From contig NZ_CP030048.1 in the NCBI RefSeq assembly GCF_015291665.1, positions 1,674,001 through 1,738,000 of the forward strand: 64,000 nucleotides of DNA. Direction: 5' to 3'. The notes beneath the pieces are model-generated. The model was not told the origin of the DNA. It worked only from the letters and a program-made list of their open reading frames with translations, and did no database searches. Source of the DNA: Bradyrhizobium sp. CCBAU 53338 (GTDB lineage Bacteria; Pseudomonadota; Alphaproteobacteria; Rhizobiales; Xanthobacteraceae). Position numbers and translations under genes: made by a program. Below, one piece after another: positions 7,684 through 15,981 of this stretch. Numbering within the stretch: the first letter of the stretch is position 1; every line of letters begins with the position of its first letter.

Positions 7684-9573
7684 ATGGCCAAATCCGGGTT
7701 GGCCAGATCCGAGTTGACGGTGTCGGAAGCCGTGGCGCTCTCGGGCGGTCGACACGGGAGCATTGCGCTGCTGCTTCGTTGCAGCGACGCGATCGCGGCC
7801 ATCTTGCTGGCCGCCGATCTCGCGGTCGTGTGCGGCTCCGTGCTGCTGCGCTTCTTCTTCAATGCGCCGGTCGAGTGGTCCGACGACGTCGCGCGCGGCT
7901 TGATGGTCGGATCGGCCTTCTTCGGCGCGGCGAGCGCGCTCGCGCGCGGCGAGAATGTCGGCGTGTCCTTCTTCCGCGATCTGCTGCCGGGGCAACTGCG
8001 TACGCTCGTCGATGCCGCGAGCGCGGTGCTCGTCGTGCTGATCTCCGGCTATGTCGCCTACAACGCGATCAAGCTGGGATCGCTGACATCAGGACAGACC
8101 ACCGGCTCGGGCCTGCCGCTGGAGCTCACCTTCTACCCGATGGGGATCGGCGCGCTGTTCATGACGGTGTTCGCGATCGATCACCTCTGCGCCAGGCCGC
8201 TTCCTGACATTGCAAGGGGGCTCGCTGCGGTCGCCGTCGTGACCGCCCTCTATCTCGCCTGGGATCATCTCTCTCCGTCATCGGTGCCGTCGGCGGGCGC
8301 GCTGATGCTGGTCGGCTTCTTCGCGACGTTGTTCGGCGGTCTGCCGATCGGCTTCGCGCTGGCGCTGGCCGCGCTGATCTTCATCTGGGTCGAGGGGGCG
8401 CTGCCCGGTGTCATCTTCGCCCAGCAGATGGCGCGCGGCATCGACAATTTCGTGCTGCTGGCGATCCCGTTCTTCATCCTGGTCGGCTACCTCATGGAAG
8501 CCAACGGCATGTCGGTGCGATTGATCGAGCTGTTGCAGCGTGCGGTCGGCCGCATGCGCGGCGGCCTGAACGTCGTGATGGTGGCATCGATGGTGCTGTT
8601 CTCCGGCATCTCAGGCTCGAAGATGGCCGATGTCGCGGCCGTCGGCTCCGTGCTGATCCCGGCGGCGCGCCGCTCGAAGCAGAATCCGGGCAGCGCGGTG
8701 GCATTGCTCGCGGCGTCCGCGGTGATGGCGGAAACGATCCCTCCGTGCATCAATCTGATCATCCTGGGCTTCGTCGCAAACCTCTCGATCGGCGGCCTGT
8801 TCATGGCGGGGCTGCTGCCGGCGGCGCTGATGGCGGCGGTGCTGATCGCCTTCTCCATCATCTTCGGCAAGACGCCTGACGACGCCGAGGAGGTCGAGCC
8901 GCAGGTTCCGGTGTCGGGCCTGTGGAGCGGTGCGGTCGCCTCGTTTGGTCTGATCTTCATGATCTTCTTCGGCTTCAAGAGCGGCTTTGCGACGGCCACG
9001 GAAATCTCGGCCTTTGCGGTCGCCTACGCGCTCGTGGTCGGCAGCGTCGTGTTTCGCGAGCTCAGCTTCAGATCGGCCGCGCATAGTTTCGTGCAGGCGG
9101 CGACGCGTGCCGGGCTGGTGCTGTTCATCGTCGCCGCCGCGCAGTCGCTGGCCTTCACGCTGACCTTGCAGCAGGTGCCGCATGCGGTCGGCGACTTCAT
9201 GCTGGGACTTTCCAAGACGAGCGGAACCTGGCTGTTCATCCTGCTCGCCATCGCCGTGCTGATCGTGATGGGCTCGGTGCTGGAGGGCGCGGCCGCGCTG
9301 ATCATCTTCGGGCCGTTGCTGTTGCCGGTCGCGGTGCAGCTCGGCATCGATCCCCTGCATTTCGGCGTCGTGCTTGTCATCGCGATGGGCGTCGGCCTGT
9401 TCGCGCCGCCGCTCGGGCTTGGCCTCTACGGCGCCTGCCTGATCGGCAACGTGCCGATCGAGCAGACGGTGAAGCCGATCCTGGGCTATCTCGGCCTGTT
9501 GTTCCTCTGCCTGCTCGTCATCGCCTTCGTGCCGTGGCTGAGCACCGCGTTGCCGCGCGCATTCGGCTACTGA
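7684..9573 (+). CDS. TRAP transporter fused small/large permease (DctQM)
   Basis: 629 residues. Residues about 25-175 are the small DctQ-type subunit (four helices, with the family-like VEWSDDVARGLMVGSAFFGA). From about 200 onward lies the large DctM-type subunit with some 12 helices (GLPIGFALALAALIFIWVEG, and FSGISGSKMADVAAVGSVLIP in the reentrant region). The protein drives uptake of the DctP ligand using a sodium or proton gradient. It starts 1 bp after the dctP stop and is followed after 12 bp by the dehydrogenase-like gene, so the three probably form one operon. Confidence 0.92.
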   Translation: MAKSGLARSELTVSEAVALSGGRHGSIALLLRCSDAIAAILLAADLAVVCGSVLLRFFFNAPVEWSDDVARGLMVGSAFFGAASALARGENVGVSFFRDLLPGQLRTLVDAASAVLVVLISGYVAYNAIKLGSLTSGQTTGSGLPLELTFYPMGIGALFMTVFAIDHLCARPLPDIARGLAAVAVVTALYLAWDHLSPSSVPSAGALMLVGFFATLFGGLPIGFALALAALIFIWVEGALPGVIFAQQMARGIDNFVLLAIPFFILVGYLMEANGMSVRLIELLQRAVGRMRGGLNVVMVASMVLFSGISGSKMADVAAVGSVLIPAARRSKQNPGSAVALLAASAVMAETIPPCINLIILGFVANLSIGGLFMAGLLPAALMAAVLIAFSIIFGKTPDDAEEVEPQVPVSGLWSGAVASFGLIFMIFFGFKSGFATATEISAFAVAYALVVGSVVFRELSFRSAAHSFVQAATRAGLVLFIVAAAQSLAFTLTLQQVPHAVGDFMLGLSKTSGTWLFILLAIAVLIVMGSVLEGAAALIIFGPLLLPVAVQLGIDPLHFGVVLVIAMGVGLFAPPLGLGLYGACLIGNVPIEQTVKPILGYLGLLFLCLLVIAFVPWLSTALPRAFGY

Positions 9574-9585
9574 GGGAGTGTTGCC

Positions 9586-10563
9586 GTGAAAGTCCTGCTG
9601 GCTCATACGCCGGAGATGCGTCGCAATTATTACGGCGATCGCAGCCTGAATGGCCTGCGTGCGATTGCCGACGTGATCCTGCACGAGGGCGATCAGGCGC
9701 TGGATTCCGCGAGCCTCGTCAGTGCTGCGAAGGACGCCGACATAATTGTCGCCGATCGCATGACCGAAGGCCGCGGCGAGATTTTTGCGCAATTGCCGCG
9801 CCTGCGTGCCTTCGTTCGCTGTGCCGTCGATATCAGGAACGTCGATGTCGATGCCGCCTCGCAAGCCGGCGTGCTGGTGACGCGTGCCGGTCCCGGCTTC
9901 GTGCAGGCAGTCGCCGAGCTCGCGGTCGGCTTCATGGTCGATCTCTCCCGCGGCGTGTCGCGGGCCACCGCCGACTACCAGGCCGGCCGCAAGCCGGAGG
10001 CGCGGATGGGCCGCCAGCTCGCCGGCAGCACGATCGGCATCATCGGCTATGGCAGCATCGGGCGATATCTCGCCGAGATCGCCAAGGTGATGCGTATGGA
10101 AGTGCTGGTCTCCGATCCCTTCGCGACCGTTGCCGACGGCGCCATCAGGCAGGTCACGCTCGATGAGCTCCTGGCCGCATCGGACTACGTCGTCTGCCTC
10201 GCCATCGCCAACGAGCAGACCGAGAAACTGATCGGGGAGGCGGCGCTGGCGCGCATGCGGAAGCAAGCCGTCTTCATCAACCTGTCGCGCGGCAATCTCG
10301 TCGACGAAGCCGCGCTCGCGAAGGCGTTGCTGGAGAACCGCATCGCCGGTGCTGCGATGGATGTCGGCCGCGCACCCGACCAGATGCCGACGCCGGAGCT
10401 GGCAAAGCTGACCAACGTCGTCGCCACGCCGCATGTCGGCGGGCTGACGCCGCAGGCGATCGAATATCAGTCGCTGGAAACCGTGCGGCAGGTCGAGGCG
10501 ATCATCAAGGGCGAGGCCCCGCAGGGCGCCGTCAACGCCGAGCGCTGGACGCGGCGGCCGTGA
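9586..10563 (+). CDS. D-2-hydroxyacid dehydrogenase family protein, catalytic Glu replaced
   Basis: 325 residues from a GTG start at 9586 with GAGGGAG at 9572-9578 as ribosome site. The NAD-binding core has GYGSIG at 154-159. Of the three usual catalytic residues, the Arg is present (R235 in NLSRGNLVDE) and the His is present (H283 in TPHVGG), but the Glu normally found in the DVFxxEP stretch is replaced: the region reads AMDVGRAPDQMP, with Ala263 at the expected position. Such a change would weaken the His-Glu relay, so it may be a slow enzyme, use other chemistry, or act in binding. It is last in the TRAP operon, which suggests that it handles the imported acid. Confidence 0.85.
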   Translation: MKVLLAHTPEMRRNYYGDRSLNGLRAIADVILHEGDQALDSASLVSAAKDADIIVADRMTEGRGEIFAQLPRLRAFVRCAVDIRNVDVDAASQAGVLVTRAGPGFVQAVAELAVGFMVDLSRGVSRATADYQAGRKPEARMGRQLAGSTIGIIGYGSIGRYLAEIAKVMRMEVLVSDPFATVADGAIRQVTLDELLAASDYVVCLAIANEQTEKLIGEAALARMRKQAVFINLSRGNLVDEAALAKALLENRIAGAAMDVGRAPDQMPTPELAKLTNVVATPHVGGLTPQAIEYQSLETVRQVEAIIKGEAPQGAVNAERWTRRP

Positions 10564-10569
10564 ACTGTC

Positions 10570-11736
10570 CTACAGCCGGTCGATCGCCTTGAACGTGCCG
10601 TCCTTCCGGATCACCGTCAAGAACACCTTTGGCGGCGTCTCCATCGCACGCACGCCGACGGTGACGATGCTGCCGCTGATGTCGAAGCGGCCGACCTCGT
10701 TGATGGTGCGCAGCAGGCCCGCGCGGGTCGGGTCAGGTCCGGTCTTTTCCAGCGCGGCTGCCGCGAGGCGGCCGGAGAGATAGCCTTCGAGCGAGACGAA
10801 GTCCGGTGCCAGCGTCGGATCGAACGCGCTCTGTGCAGCCTGGTAGTCGGCGACGAGCCTGATCGAGCGATCCCAGGGAAACGGCACGACCTGCGCGACG
10901 ACGACGCCTTCGCCGTCCGGGCCGAGCTCCTTGGCGAGCGCGGTGGCGCCGACGAAGGAGATGTTGGCGAAGGTCGGATAGACGCCGCTACGGTGCGCGA
11001 GCTTGATGAACTCTGCACTGGGTCCATAGGTCCCGACCATGACGATAGCCTCCGGCTCGGCGCGCTTGATCGTGCGCCAGGCAGCGCCGACCGCGCGGGT
11101 GTTGCGTTCGAAGGTGCCTTCGGCGGCGAGTTCGAGGCCGCGCCTGGCGAGCGCGTTCTTCACACCCGTGAGGCCGTCACGGCCGAAGGAATCGTCCTGG
11201 TAGAAGATGCCGATCCGGGTGAAGTGGCGGTCCTCGACGAGATGCTTGATCAGCGTTTCGGTCTCGGCGCCGTAGCTTGCGCGGATGTTCACGACGTTGG
11301 CGAGTTCGAGGTCGCGCAGGAATTTGGCTCCGCTGAACGGTCCGATGAAAGGGATATCGCGAGCGCTCGTTATCGGAATCGTCGCCATTGCAGTCGGCGT
11401 GCCCACCGCACCGATCAGCGCAAACACCTTGTCGTCGTCGATCAGCCGCAGCGTCTGCGCCACCGAGCGGTCGGGGTCGTAGCCGTCGTCGCGGCTGATC
11501 AATTGCAGCTTGCGCCCGTGGATTCCGCCCTTGGCGTTGATTTCGGTGAACGCCGCGACGATGCCATACCGGAGCCGCTGCCCGAGCGCCGAAGACGGAC
11601 CTTCGAGCGCGGCCGCCTGACCGAACAGGATTGCGTCGTCGCTCACGCCGACCTCGCCGGCTCTGGCCGCGAAGGCGATCGCGGCCAGCAACACGGAGAT
11701 CAGAACGAGGCGTGTCGCCGATCGAAGTCGAGTCAT
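10570..11736 (-). CDS. ABC transporter substrate-binding protein, branched-chain amino acid type
   Basis: 388 residues with a signal peptide (hydrophobic core VLISVLLAAIAFAARA, cleavage near residue 26). The mature part matches the Leu/Ile/Val-binding type-1 periplasmic fold: ILFGQAAALEGPSSALGQ at the start, GGIHGRKLQLISRDDGYDP, and a mid-protein ligand cleft segment (FIGPFSGAKFLRDL). It stands alone without permease or ATPase genes, which is common for these orphan receptors. The ligand is not identifiable. It converges with the dehydrogenase-like gene with 6 bp between their stops. Confidence 0.9.
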   Translation of the reverse strand: MTRLRSATRLVLISVLLAAIAFAARAGEVGVSDDAILFGQAAALEGPSSALGQRLRYGIVAAFTEINAKGGIHGRKLQLISRDDGYDPDRSVAQTLRLIDDDKVFALIGAVGTPTAMATIPITSARDIPFIGPFSGAKFLRDLELANVVNIRASYGAETETLIKHLVEDRHFTRIGIFYQDDSFGRDGLTGVKNALARRGLELAAEGTFERNTRAVGAAWRTIKRAEPEAIVMVGTYGPSAEFIKLAHRSGVYPTFANISFVGATALAKELGPDGEGVVVAQVVPFPWDRSIRLVADYQAAQSAFDPTLAPDFVSLEGYLSGRLAAAALEKTGPDPTRAGLLRTINEVGRFDISGSIVTVGVRAMETPPKVFLTVIRKDGTFKAIDRL

Positions 11737-12023
11737 TTGAAAGTCACGTCGGACGCTGGGAAAGACCTGCGCAATGTAACCCGGCAGGCTGAATCGCGGA
11801 CTAATCTGGAGCGCGATGCGGCCCCCGTAGTACTCCGGGTAAAACCGGCAGTTTAGGCGAGATGTGCGCCTTCACGCCTGCATTTCGTTAACTACCCGGT
11901 GCAATGCGGGAAGGCCGGGTTCCGAAATTGGGCAGTTCTTAACCGCGGTCCTTGTCCGATGGCCATCCCGGCGGCTCAACCAGAAGTTCAGTCCGCCGCG
12001 GAGAGGGGACGACGGCTTCGGAA

Positions 12024-14453
12024 ATGGGCGATCGCGATCAGAATGATCAGGATCGGAAACGTGCGACCGCGCGGCGTCTCGCGACGTTGATCGGGCTCCA
12101 TCGTCCTGCGCTCGTGGCAGCCGGCGTCGGCCTGCTGTTCTCGCTGGCGGGCGCCGCCGCGGTGGCGCGATGGGAAGATCGCGTCAACAAGCTCGAATTC
12201 GAAAACGCGGCCGAGACCGAATCGATCGTCATGCAGAACGGCATGAGCGAATATATCAGCCGGCTCGTAGCATTGCGGACCCTGTTCGAGTCGGCCAACG
12301 ACGAAATCACCCGCAGCGAGTTCGAGACCTTCAGCGCCCGCCTGTTCGAACGCCATCCGGGCATGTTGCGCGTCGCCTGGCTGCCGCTCGTCAACCGCAA
12401 GGAGCGGGCCGAGTACGAGGCCGCCGCGGTCGCCGACGGCATCTCCAGCTACCATATTAAATCGCTTCAGGGCGACAAACTCGCGATTGCTCCCCAGAGC
12501 GACGAATATTTTCCCGTCTTCTACTCGACCCAACCGAAGACCTCGCCCGTCTATGGAATGGACTACGGAAGTGTTCCGGAACGTCGTGTTGCGCTTGAAC
12601 GCGCGCGTGACAATGACCGGATCGTTGCGATCCGCGGACCGCTCTATGCTGTGCGTGAGACGGGCCACCAGCACGACGTGATCGTCTCCGTGCCCGTCTA
12701 TGCCAAAGGCACCTCGCGTGACACGATCGCGGACCGTCGCCGCAACCTCGCGGGCTACGTCGTCGGCGTGTTCGACCTGCCGCTGTTGATGCAGGCCATT
12801 CGCGTGACGACCGGGGCAAACCCTGCGGTGAGCATCAACATCTATCCGCCCTTCACGGGACGGATTGTCAGTCTGGCGGAGACTCTCCCCGACTTTGCAT
12901 CGGCGACCACGGCGCCGCGATCGATGCGCGACGTGGCCCGAGGAAGGCATTGGTCGGGCCATCTCAGGATCGGCGATGCCGACTGGCAGGTCCGCGCAAT
13001 GCCGGCCGCCGGCGGTGCGCTGGAGACGAGTTATGATCGCGCGGGCGCCGTGCTGATCGTCGGCATGCTGCTGACGCTGTCGCTGTCGACCTATCTGATG
13101 CTCGCCAGCCGCAATTCGCGGCGGCTCTCGCTGGCCAACCGGCGCGTGCTGGAGCTGGCGCAAACCGATGTGTTGACCGGATTGCCGAACCGCGCCTTCT
13201 TCCTCTCCCGGCTCGACGATCTGAACGGCCAGCTGGAGGACGGCGGCGGCTGGACCTTCTCGATCCTGATGCTCGATCTCGACCGTTTCAAGAACGTCAA
13301 CGATTCCCTCGGCCATGGCGCCGGCGATGCGCTGTTGCGCCTGGTGGCGCAGCGGCTGAAATCCGCGGTGCGCGCCACCGACGTGCTGGCGCGGCTCGGC
13401 GGCGATGAGTTCGCCGTCATCCAGGAAGGCTGCGAGGATCAGCGCGCTTCATCGACCGAGCTGGCGGCGCGGATCGCCAAGCTGGTCGCCGAACCGTTCC
13501 TGCTGCCGGGACATCGCGTCGAGATCGGTACCAGCATCGGCATTGCGATCGCGCCGGATCACGGCAGCGACCAGGAGCAACTGCTGAAGAAGGCCGACCT
13601 CGCGCTCTATCGTTCGAAATCGGCGGGCCGCAACTGCTTCACCATCTATGACGAGGCGATGTCGGTCGAGCTCGAGGCGCGCAACACGCTGGAAGGCGAT
13701 CTGCGCGATGCCATCGCGCGCTGCCAGCTCGAGGTGCACTATCAGCCGTTCATGGATGTCGGCGCCGGTGTGCGGCGCGGCTTCGAGGCGCTGGTGCGCT
13801 GGCGGCATCCGGTCCGCGGCCTGATCCCGCCGGATCAGTTCATCGCGCTCGCCGAAGAGACCGGGCTGATCGTGCCGCTGGGTGAGTTCGTGCTGCGCCG
13901 CGCCTGCGCCGATGCGGCGGACTGGCCGTCCGACCTGATGGTCGCGGTGAACCTGTCGCCGATCCAGTTCAAGGAAGCCGATCTGTTCGACGTCATCTGC
14001 GCGGCCTTGCGGGATTCCGGCCTGTCGCCGCAACGGCTCGAGATCGAGATCACCGAATCCGTCCTGCTGGAGCGCGGCGCGGAGAACCACGCCTTCATGC
14101 AGCGGCTCAAGAACATCGGCATCGAGCTCGCGCTCGATGATTTCGGCACCGGCTACTCCTCGCTGAGCTATCTCACCGCGTTTCCGTTCGACAAGATCAA
14201 GATCGACAAATCGTTCATCCGCAGCCTCACGCATCAACCGCGCTCCTCCGCCATCATCTCCTCGATCGTGACCCTGGCGCGCGGGCTCGACATGTCGGTC
14301 ACCGCCGAGGGTGTCGAGACTTCGGAGGAGTTCGAGCGGCTGAAGGCGCTCGGCGTCAATTTCGCGCAAGGCTATCTGTTCGGCCGCCCGCAGCCGATCG
14401 ACCAGATCGGGCTCGACGCGCCGGCCGAGGGCTCGCAGCGCGACGCGGCCTGA
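12024..14453 (+). CDS. CHASE-GGDEF-EAL protein (c-di-GMP cyclase/phosphodiesterase)
   Basis: 809 residues from the ATG at 12024; a TTG at 11952 would add 24 residues of poor composition. A transmembrane helix at about 29-48 is followed by a periplasmic CHASE sensor (about 55-300) and a second membrane helix near 335-360. The GGDEF domain holds an intact active site (GGDEF at 459-463), and the EAL domain has EALVRW at 588-593 plus the later DDFGTGYSSLSYL and AEGVET motifs. Both catalytic sets look complete, so the protein may make and break c-di-GMP in response to an external ligand. It precedes an MFS carrier by about 75 bp on the same strand. Confidence 0.92.
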   Translation: MGDRDQNDQDRKRATARRLATLIGLHRPALVAAGVGLLFSLAGAAAVARWEDRVNKLEFENAAETESIVMQNGMSEYISRLVALRTLFESANDEITRSEFETFSARLFERHPGMLRVAWLPLVNRKERAEYEAAAVADGISSYHIKSLQGDKLAIAPQSDEYFPVFYSTQPKTSPVYGMDYGSVPERRVALERARDNDRIVAIRGPLYAVRETGHQHDVIVSVPVYAKGTSRDTIADRRRNLAGYVVGVFDLPLLMQAIRVTTGANPAVSINIYPPFTGRIVSLAETLPDFASATTAPRSMRDVARGRHWSGHLRIGDADWQVRAMPAAGGALETSYDRAGAVLIVGMLLTLSLSTYLMLASRNSRRLSLANRRVLELAQTDVLTGLPNRAFFLSRLDDLNGQLEDGGGWTFSILMLDLDRFKNVNDSLGHGAGDALLRLVAQRLKSAVRATDVLARLGGDEFAVIQEGCEDQRASSTELAARIAKLVAEPFLLPGHRVEIGTSIGIAIAPDHGSDQEQLLKKADLALYRSKSAGRNCFTIYDEAMSVELEARNTLEGDLRDAIARCQLEVHYQPFMDVGAGVRRGFEALVRWRHPVRGLIPPDQFIALAEETGLIVPLGEFVLRRACADAADWPSDLMVAVNLSPIQFKEADLFDVICAALRDSGLSPQRLEIEITESVLLERGAENHAFMQRLKNIGIELALDDFGTGYSSLSYLTAFPFDKIKIDKSFIRSLTHQPRSSAIISSIVTLARGLDMSVTAEGVETSEEFERLKALGVNFAQGYLFGRPQPIDQIGLDAPAEGSQRDAA

Positions 14454-14528
14454 CGCTGCCACGCAACCGGCCTTCGCGAAATTCGCTTGACCGGCGTGCG
14501 CCCAGATGGTCCGAAGGACCGTCCAGGG

Positions 14529-15842
14529 ATGAATAAGAAAATGCGGCTTCGATTCTTCTACGGCTGGGTCGTGGTCGCCGTGACCTTCGTCACCATGGCC
14601 ATCGGCGTCAACGCACGCACCTCGTTCTCGCTGTTCTTTCCGCCGATCCTGTCCGAATTCGGCTGGGAGCGCGGCGTCACCGCGGGCGCCTTCTCATTCG
14701 GTTTCGTGGCGTCCGGGGTGGCGAGCCCCCTGATCGGCCGGCTGATGGATCGCGCCGGGCCGCGCGCGGTGATGGAGCTCGGCGTCGCGCTGATGGCCGG
14801 CGGGCTGCTGCTCGCGCCGTTCACCACCCAGCCCTGGCATCTCTATCTGACGATCGGTGTCATGGTCGGTGCCGGTTCCGTGTGCCTCGGCTATTCCGGC
14901 CAGTCCCTGTTCCTGCCGAACTGGTTCATCCGCAAGCGCGGCTTTGCCATCGGCATCGCCTTTGCCGGCGTCGGCGTCGGTTCGGTGACGCTGCTGCCGT
15001 GGGTGCAGCACATGATCGAGCAGACCGGCTGGCGCACCGCCTGTACCGCGATGGGCCTGATGATCCTGATCGTGCTGGCGCCGATCAATCTGCTGCTGCA
15101 CAAGCGTCCAGAGGACATCGGCCTCCAGCCGGACGGCGACGCTGCGCCGGCGGCGGGTGCCGCGAAGCCGGTTTCCAACGTCGTCGATCCCGTCTGGGCC
15201 GCCACCGACTGGACGCTGAGGCGGGCGGTTGCGACCACGCGCTTCTGGTGGATCGCGCTCGGCTATTTCTGCGGCCTGTACATCTGGTACGCTGTGCAGG
15301 TGCACCAGACCAAATTCCTGCTCGACATCGGCTTCAGCCCTGGTGTCGCGGTATGGGCGCTCGGCGCCGTCAGCCTGCTCGGAATTCCCGGGCAGATTTT
15401 CCTCGGCCATATCTCCGATCGCATCGGTCGGGAAGCAGTCTGGGCGATCAGCTGCGCCGGCTTCGCGATCTGCTTCGTGGCGCTGATCGCGCTGAAATAC
15501 CAGCCGTCGTTCTGGCTGGTCTGGCTGATGGTGTTCACGCAAGGCGCGCTCGGCTACGGCCTCACCTCGATCATGGGCGCAGTCGTGTTCGAGATCTTCC
15601 AGGGCCGCCATCAGGGCAGCATATTCGGCATGATCATGCTTGCGGCGCTGGCGGGCGGGGCGGCCGGCCCCTGGTTGACGGGTCTGCTCTACGATCGCGC
15701 CGGCGACTACACGCTCGCCTTTGCCATCGCCATCGTCGTCAGCGGCCTGTCGGCGCTGTCGGTCTGGCAGGCTTCGCCCGGCAAGGTGCGGGCCGTGGCC
15801 GGCCGGTTGCACAAGCTCCAGGCGGGAACCGGCGCAAGCTAG
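14529..15842 (+). CDS. MFS transporter
   Basis: 437 residues from the ATG at 14529 (a TTG at 14487 would add 14). Twelve hydrophobic helices, the MFS loop motif GRLMDRAG between helices 2 and 3, and a second copy GHISDRIGREAVW between helices 8 and 9. The N-terminal FFYGWVVVAVTF and general pattern resemble the oxalate/formate antiporter and monocarboxylate group, which suggests an organic acid substrate, but this is uncertain. It lies between two GGDEF-EAL genes on the same strand. Confidence 0.88.
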   Translation: MNKKMRLRFFYGWVVVAVTFVTMAIGVNARTSFSLFFPPILSEFGWERGVTAGAFSFGFVASGVASPLIGRLMDRAGPRAVMELGVALMAGGLLLAPFTTQPWHLYLTIGVMVGAGSVCLGYSGQSLFLPNWFIRKRGFAIGIAFAGVGVGSVTLLPWVQHMIEQTGWRTACTAMGLMILIVLAPINLLLHKRPEDIGLQPDGDAAPAAGAAKPVSNVVDPVWAATDWTLRRAVATTRFWWIALGYFCGLYIWYAVQVHQTKFLLDIGFSPGVAVWALGAVSLLGIPGQIFLGHISDRIGREAVWAISCAGFAICFVALIALKYQPSFWLVWLMVFTQGALGYGLTSIMGAVVFEIFQGRHQGSIFGMIMLAALAGGAAGPWLTGLLYDRAGDYTLAFAIAIVVSGLSALSVWQASPGKVRAVAGRLHKLQAGTGAS

Positions 15843-15981
15843 GTTCCTTCTGCACCGGATTACCTTCGTATCCTTCGCGGAATGTTAAGCATGTCGCGGC
15901 TTGGCTGCGTGCGAGCCGGTTGCAAGAACGTCTTGGACACCATCGACGCGTTAACTTGGGACGGATTGCCGCATTTTCTCG

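Noticed and set aside
8611..10434. Minus-strand frame of 607 residues across the TRAP permease and dehydrogenase genes
   Set aside because: It spans two well-supported genes on the other strand and has the charged, low-hydrophobicity composition of an antisense frame.
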